Part shown: positions 57,931-64,000 of the stretch, one piece after another
Position numbering within the stretch: position 1 is the first letter of the stretch
Layout: each line of letters opens with the position of its first letter
Notes under the pieces: generated by a model
Databases searched by the model: none
The model's input: only the letters and a program-made list of their open reading frames with translations
What the model was told of the DNA's origin: nothing
Made by a program: the position numbers and the translations under genes
DNA from: Polytrichum commune
Taxonomy: Eukaryota > Streptophyta > Polytrichopsida > Polytrichales > Polytrichaceae
Direction of reading: 5' to 3'
NCBI GenBank assembly: GCA_950295325.1
Contig: OX485806.1
Coordinates: 28,644,001 to 28,708,000, forward strand
Length of the DNA: 64,000 nucleotides

Positions 57931-58672
57931 CATCATCATTGTGCTATTTTGTATCATGCATACCACCACCACCAGGTGATAGTAGCATGCATGCGAAGTG
58001 ACTATTTACTCATGTTTTCCTTCAAAAGGAAATCAACATCAAGTCATACTTGAGTGAGACGAGTTATGGAAAAAAAAGAAATTGTTGTATGGAGTGAAAA
58101 ACACACATAACTCAAGAATGTTGAAGAAACAATCCAAAATGGTAGAGAAGCAATTTGAAACCCATTGTCCATCAAAACAAATATGTCTAGTCATTTTGAA
58201 GTATGGTTTTCAAATGGCATATGATAACTTATGTACACTGTATGAGTCAAGTTATCCCCTTTAGACACCTCTAACACACATTGATTTCTTGGACATGCTT
58301 TTCATTGCATGACTACTTTTATTTGTATGATTCTAAGAATGGGTGACGAGTATGAAAGGAGTAAATAATTTAGTTGACACTAAGTTAAATAACATTCCAA
58401 AGATAAATAATGAACATGTCATGGACTATCAACCCCAAATATATTACAATACTAAGTGGGCCTATATTCAGATAATACAGTGACCACAATCTAAGGCCCG
58501 ATTTCCCAAACATGTCAAGTTTACAATTCTTGTGTCATCACATAATTTACATAACTCTAGTTGTCTCCACATTTTATCATATATTTAGAAAATGCTTATC
58601 AAGGTTGGTATTTTACATTTGAGAATTGATCCTGCGTAAAAAATCAAGAGTTACAACCATGAATAGGTGAAA
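57931..58672. other. Intergenic
   Basis: No gene or repeat was recognised. Confidence 0.45.
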
Positions 58673-59268
58673 TATACTAGAAGGGGTTTCCGGAGCTCAT
58701 AGAGCATATTGCTTTTGCCAATGAGGACTACACTAACCAACTAATTTGGTGTGGCACTAAAATTGGTGTGCCATGCTAATTGGAGTGGTCTTCATGACTA
58801 GTCACGTAACACCAAGTGTCATGTAACACCCTCTCTAGTTGGCACCTTGTGATTCTAAGACAATTGTTGTTCAAAGATGATGAACCACACTAAATCATAT
58901 GTTTAGTGTACCTAACAAAAGTGCATGAGGACATTAGTAATGTGAATAAGCCAACAAATGGTTATACTAAAAGGATTTTCCAGAGTTCAAAAAAAACATA
59001 TTGCTTTTGCCAATGAGAAGGACTAGACTAAACATTTAATCTAGTGTGACACTAAAATTGATGTGCCATGCTAATTAGAGCGGTCTTCACAACTTATCAT
59101 GTAGCAAAACGTGACATATGACACCCTCTCTAGTTGCCACCCAATGATTATGAGACAATTGGTGTGGGTCGATGATGATTAGTGTGGGCCACACTAAATC
59201 AGATGTTTAGTGTACCTAAACGGATGCACAAGGGCAGAAACAGTGTGAATAAGCCAGCAAATGATTTA
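58673..59268. repeat. Direct tandem duplication of about 295 bp
   Basis: Units begin ATACTAGAAGGGGTTTCCGG (58,673) and ATACTAAAAGGATTTTCCAG (58,967). They share CATATTGCTTTTGCCAATGA, ATGTGCCATGCTAATTAGAG and GTGTGAATAAGCCA.CAAAT. Each has the inverted pair ACACTAAA-TCATATG-TTTAGTGT (second unit TCAGATG). Non-coding. Confidence 0.85.
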
Positions 59269-60379
59269 ACTCTGCAAAAATATGAAGTATTGGAGGGATC
59301 CACCTCACCCAGAGCTTCAACTCTCTAAATATTTCTAGTTCTATATATTTCTAATTGATAAATTCCAAGTTATCCAAATTCAGAGGCAGCGTGCAATCAT
59401 TTCTCAAAGAATAGTTCCAGTCAAATTACCTTACTTGAAGAATCATCACAAGAAAGATTTCAGCACTGCAAGAGGCATTAGCCCCCACATCCATATAGTG
59501 ACGGTATACCAGTTCCATCAAACTTGTTGCTCAAAACATCTGCACTTTTGACAACTGTGGACACAAATCTATTCAAAGAAAGCTGGCAGTGAATAGAGTT
59601 GATTGCATAAGTTGGCACAACTGATATCAGTACATATAGTGATGCCATATGCATAAAAATGCTCATGATGGTTTCACACCCAAGTTAGCTTGCTGGATGA
59701 CCTGAAACCTGTGGTATTTCAAATGGTAAATTCTCAGGAAAAACGGCAATGAAATGATGTTCTAAATACATCACTTTTGAACCACCAAAAGAAGCGCTCC
59801 CATTCACACTTTGGAGCAGGTATGCTATGACAACATTGGCACTGTCCCTGCTTTAGTTTGAAAATTTGATGTATGAGTCAAAGAAAACAATCATGTGCCT
59901 GATTCATATGCAAGGCAAGAAAAAGATCTTCGTAATTGACAGAGTGCTACTTCCTCTAGTGATTGAATTTGTAAAAGGGTTGTTCCCGTGTGTTTGGGAA
60001 TCCATAGGAACTCCTGGGAACCCCATACAGTTGCAAGGTCACTACAACTGACCTTGTACAGAATTCATGAATCCAGAACTTGAAAGAGCTGACATGCCCT
60101 GACCACTTGACTTGTTGGCTACATGATGCAAGGCCATACAATTACTTACATTGGCAGTCCATGCTGCAACTTGACTAAACTACTCTGATATTCTCAAATG
60201 CAGCTCGGACATTTGCAATAGGTGAGAAGAGGATAAAAGATTCAAGAGGGTTGACTTAAGCAGGAACTCAGTGGGCACCAGGTGAAGAAGTAACCAGATC
60301 AAAATTAAAAGGAATGCACCAGCCTCTCCCTCAGAGATTGCCCCTCTACACTATCTGAGGTAACTAACTGTAGGAAAAC
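59269..60379. other. Intergenic and 3' flank of SUFC
   Basis: No gene is seen. The right part is presumably the 3' untranslated region of SUFC. Confidence 0.45.
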
Positions 60380-61979
60380 TCAAGTTGATGTTCCTTTCAC
60401 TGCATTGTACCCCCCAGCTTCAAGTTGTGTTGCTAATGACATATCTCCAGTTTTGGTAATCCGCCCTGCCTCCTGCATCCCCGAATAAATAATACGTGAG
60501 ATCTTTCACAAAGAGCAGAAGCTCCGTCCCCCATAATAAGTTAGCAAGAAAAAGTAGAACCAAATACGTCCACACAAGTCAAACTGCAAGCACCCACTCA
60601 GTGCAGAAAATAACCATGAAAATCATAAGACTTGATACTTTGAACTCTACAATTCCCCAGTTTTAAGAATTTGGAATAATATTTCCAGTCAGAACCTAGT
60701 GACAGATATGGATGATACCAAAATTGGAGTACCATAGATAACAATATAGGATATGCATATATTCGTCTAGAATGTGTTGTTCTCTGCATCATTTTCAGTT
60801 GATATGTACCTTGGGCAACAAGTACAGCCGACAGCTTTGGATTTTTAGGAGAGAAAATTATTTGGCTCCTTGACTTACCATGATGTGCACGTAGGTTGGC
60901 TTGATGTACTCCAATAGGCGCTGGTAATGAGTGATCATAAGGACAGCGTTGCTTTCCTTCTGTAACCCAACTACTGCTGTTGCAACATCCCGTAAAGCAT
61001 CAATGTCCAGGCCAGAGTCAATCTCGTCCAAGATCGCCAAATCTGCCTCCAGCACCTGTACAGTCCCCCAACCACAATCATTTACTGCTTCCACATCCAC
61101 CACTGAATCTACAACATAGGAAAGCAACAACCATGGACATGTACTAAACATTGACATTATAAGTCATCTGAGCAGTCCCGACTGTAAATCATGGAACGTG
61201 AAAAGCACGACTTTGAAGAGAAAAAAAACTTCAGGACAATTGTTGACTGGGGAAATAAGACTTGCATTGCCACAACAAATAAATAATTCTCATTGTTGGT
61301 TGATATTGGTGCGTACAGGCTTCAGATTTAGTTATTTGCAGACACATATTTCTGTCATCTGGAGTTATTGTACTTTACAAGGATAGAGTTTTTCCTCTTG
61401 CATTAAGATTTGAACCCCTGAATAAAGTAGTGGTCCATGAAATCTCTTTACAGGTTTTGAAACTTTTGAAAGGTCTAGAGTCAACTTCATTCAACAGAGG
61501 AATTGAAGGGCGAGGAAAAGACACTTTACAGTGCAAGAACCCTGTACTACAATAGATCTCGCCCAAGACATCTAGCCACTGGAAATGAGATACACACTTA
61601 GAAGGTTTTTTCATTAAATTTCTCCTCTCCTGTATCATAAGCTTCAACTCTTCAGGAATCCAGAACACCAAGACCTATGCCTACATAGGTGTGAACAACC
61701 AAGCTTTACTGCGACGGTTGTTCATCATACAGAAGATAATTGTCTCGTACCGAAAGTTGCAAAATCTCATTTCGTTTCTTCTCTCCACCACTGAAACCCT
61801 CATTAACATTCCGATCTAAGAATTTGGGATCCATGTTGAGAGCTGTCAGCTTTTGCGATACAACTGCATAGAACTGTTCAAAAGTCAACATCAGGTCAGG
61901 GCCAACACAACATGGCATATCCCAAGAATTCCTTGCAACAATTCAAAATACTATAGCTCATATTTTAATCCAAATTTTA

Positions 61980-62010
<31 letters not shown>

Positions 62011-64000
62011 TAAAAACAACAACAACAACAACACAACAGAGAATCCATAATTCCTTATCAGTATTCACTGCCTTTGAAATACCACAAAAGAATCAAATAC
62101 TACTCTGTTTGTAGGTGTGCACACAAGGTTTTGCATGCTGCCAAGAAACTCAGGATGCAGAAATGGCTTCATTGACTGGTTGCTCTTGTTTGACAAGAAG
62201 CCCAAGCTTCCAATTTCAGCAGGAACTTCAAGGCTCACTAGAATGAACCTCTTACTCATACTTAACTTAGACTAAGATGTAGAGTATGAGAATCTAGAGA
62301 CTTGTCAAGATAAATCAACACTGACAAAATGCAATCCTCCTTCTGATTCCTCCATTGAAGTTGCCGTGAAGAAAATTATTCTCATAACATGTCCAATCTG
62401 GGACAACATAAAGTGAACATGATATACCTCAAGTGGACCAAGCTCTGGAAGACTCAGTGCCGCTCGTCGAGCATTGCAAGCCATCCGCAAAAAGTCCATG
62501 TTGCTTACTCCAGGAATCTCCACAGGAGACTGAAAACTCAAAAAAAGCCCATTATGACTTCTTTCAGCTGGCTCTTTGTCCAGGAGATCCTCCCCTTTGA
62601 AAATAGCAGACCCCCCTGTGACCTCATAATCAGGATGACCGACAAGAACCTGCAATTACAGTACAGGCCAAGTCATATTATCAGTACCTCCTCCTGCTCA
62701 CTGAAAGTTTGAACATACCCTGTCTTGTGACAGTCCCATGACAGCATCCTGTAGCATCAAATTTATGGAAGATAAGAGGATAGAACAAAAAGTGGAAATG
62801 GAAACATAAGAATAAAAATGAATGATACAAGACATTCAGGTTGAGAATCAATGCCTTAGACAATGTGCTCTTTCCTGAGCCATTCCTTCCCATAATTGCA
62901 TGAACCTGCAAGCAACAAATTGCTGCAAATCAGTCCACCCGTGACAACCAAAGTGTGTAAATCTTCCCCTCAACTTTCATTCTTCACGGTCCAGATCACT
63001 TTTTTTAAAGCACATTCACAACATAGGTCCATTAGGCTTCAAACAGATGAAATGAAAAAAAATCCTCCTTTAAACTGCATTTCTTGCTAGCTGTGACAAC
63101 ACAACAAATGTGAACCTGAAACCTATACACTTCGATGAAGCGTATAAGTGTAACCAGGCATAACAAAATTCATCAACAAGGCCACTGGCAACAACATGTC
63201 AAAACCCCTGCACAACCCTAGAAATGGTCTCAACAATTTGCAAGCCAATTCCGTCCATCAGAATACCGAATTGTCAATGATGATATAGTTATCCAATAAC
63301 TCAACATGACGTTTGGTAGGGAGTTGGTTGTTTTGCATACAACACCTTCCATGTTCGCCAGGTTTCAGTGCATGCTTGGAGTTAGCATGGAGGTTCGAAC
63401 GAAGAACATTCTATATGGGTTCATTGAGGGTCAGTCATTTTGGCATGCCAAGAGGTGCTAAATGAGTTTGGCCCTCAATGGACCTCACGAGATAGGTTGC
63501 TCTTCATTCAAATTCAAACACTACTTCCGGAGAATGCACAGTCATAAGTGGAAAGAAATCATTGGTTTTGTGCAATCAATGGAAGATCGTAGGGACCAGT
63601 TCCCGACAGAAAGTCCCATTGATTTAAAGGATAACTCTAATAGCACGAGACAAGACATTTATCATGAAGTGAACTGCCTCTCATTCTATCAATCCGAAGT
63701 TCCATGCGATGAAAGCATCACACGTACCTCCCCTTCTCGAATTACGAGGTCCACGCCCTTCAGAATCTCCATCCCCGTCTCCCGCACCACGGCTCTTAAA
63801 TCCTTGACCTCCAAAAGCACGGCAGGGCTCCCTTTCTCGGCCCTGTTTTCTACATCGAGCTGTTGGGACGTAGCGACAGCAGACACAGCCACGGAGTTGC
63901 ACCTCCGACTCCATTTCCTAAGGTTCACGAATCCAGAGTGTTCAGCACACAACCTCGCCCCTCGCAACGCTCCTGTTGCAGCCCCTACTCTCCACGCCCC
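60380..64000 (-). CDS. SUFC: Plastid Fe-S cluster assembly ATPase SufC (ABCI6-like), 5' end outside the window
   Basis: Exons are at least 64,000-63,728, then 62,905-62,855, 62,649-62,428, 61,873-61,751, 61,055-60,879 and 60,472-60,380. All junctions are phase 0, giving 312 residues in the window. No ATG occurs in frame before the edge, so the start of the transit peptide is missing. The first 60 residues are Arg/Ser/Ala-rich ([16 protein letters not shown]). The mature part follows Suf[21 protein letters not shown], Walker [10 protein letters not shown] (exon 2), [14 protein letters not shown]-loop [15 protein letters not shown], signature [14 protein letters not shown] (exon 4), Walker [13 protein letters not shown] and H-loop [10 protein letters not shown] (exon 5), with the C terminus ending GTST. 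With SufB and SufD it forms the SufBCD scaffold in the chloroplast. Exon 2 ends TCTAAG|GCATTG, a GC donor. All other donors are GT. Confidence 0.95.
61968..62035. repeat. AAAAAT / CAA microsatellite in a SUFC intron
   Basis: ATAAAATAAAAATAAAAATAA-type sequence is followed by (CAA)n in the intron between exons 3 and 4. It is likely to vary in length. Confidence 0.9.
62719..62748 (-). other. Candidate 30-nt micro-exon in SUFC
   Basis: On the gene strand a pyrimidine-rich stretch and CTACAG precede GATGCTGTCATGGGACTGTC..., which is followed by the strong donor GTATGT. Included, it would add ten in-frame residues ([10 protein letters not shown]) straight after the Walker A helix. Known SufC proteins have no such insert, so it may be a decoy or an alternative exon. 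Confidence 0.25.

Noticed and set aside
1-64000. CRISPR arrays, operons, prophage or organellar DNA
   Set aside because: Gene structure is spliced and nuclear. Tandem repeats here have long diverged units with no regular spacers.

Overview
This is nuclear DNA of a land plant. The signs are spliced plant genes with GT-AG introns, a nuclear gene for the plastid Fe-S assembly ATPase SufC with a transit-peptide-like N terminus, a SIN3-like (SNL) co-repressor, a group I bZIP exon, a class III peroxidase relic, plant telomere-type motifs, and heavy loads of hAT, PIF/Harbinger, non-LTR and LTR relics. The sequence alone does not fix the species. There is nothing prokaryotic, viral or CRISPR-like in it.

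Region 1 to 24 kb is a large segmental duplication, near-identical by eye over long stretches. Copy 1 (about 1-11,117) matches copy 2 (about 15,800-23,740). Each copy carries a complete two-exon gene on the minus strand for a DUF1917/Bles03-like protein (7,623-9,314 and 20,850-21,959). Copy 1 was split by a composite insertion (1,691-4,960: trihelix-type Myb/SANT relic, LTR relic), by a 579-bp element with an 8-bp target duplication, and by a local reordering in which part of block A lies after block B. A third, more diverged copy of one module lies at 19,265-20,455. Between the two copies (11.1-15.8 kb) is a nest of hAT elements with visible terminal repeats and a Tourist-like MITE.

Region 24 to 42 kb is an accessory region. 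It holds a GC-rich fold-back, a tandem duplication, four copies of a ~200-bp repeat family (two of them inverted to each other), a nearly complete PIF/Harbinger transposon (transposase with two in-frame TGA codons plus an intact Myb/SANT partner ORF, convergent), a ~170-bp tandem array, and one isolated but perfectly preserved group I bZIP exon. It continues with a class III peroxidase 5' relic behind a TTGAC-rich promoter, two copies of one hAT-type MITE (one inserted in a hAT-like coding relic), and a decayed LINE.

Region 42 to 52 kb holds the SNL/SIN3 gene on the minus strand (49,881 to 44,776). Its four coding exons join in frame to 1,459 residues with three PAH domains and the HDAC-interaction domain. 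A degenerate tandem array (51.1-56.1 kb) with a conserved short hairpin abuts its 5' side. Region 52 to 60 kb is gene-poor repeat DNA. Region 60.4 to 64 kb holds SUFC on the minus strand. Its six exons join in frame, the 5' end is cut by the window edge, and one intron appears to use a GC donor.

Exon joins were checked by reading phase on both sides. Identities are by eye, and no database search was run.
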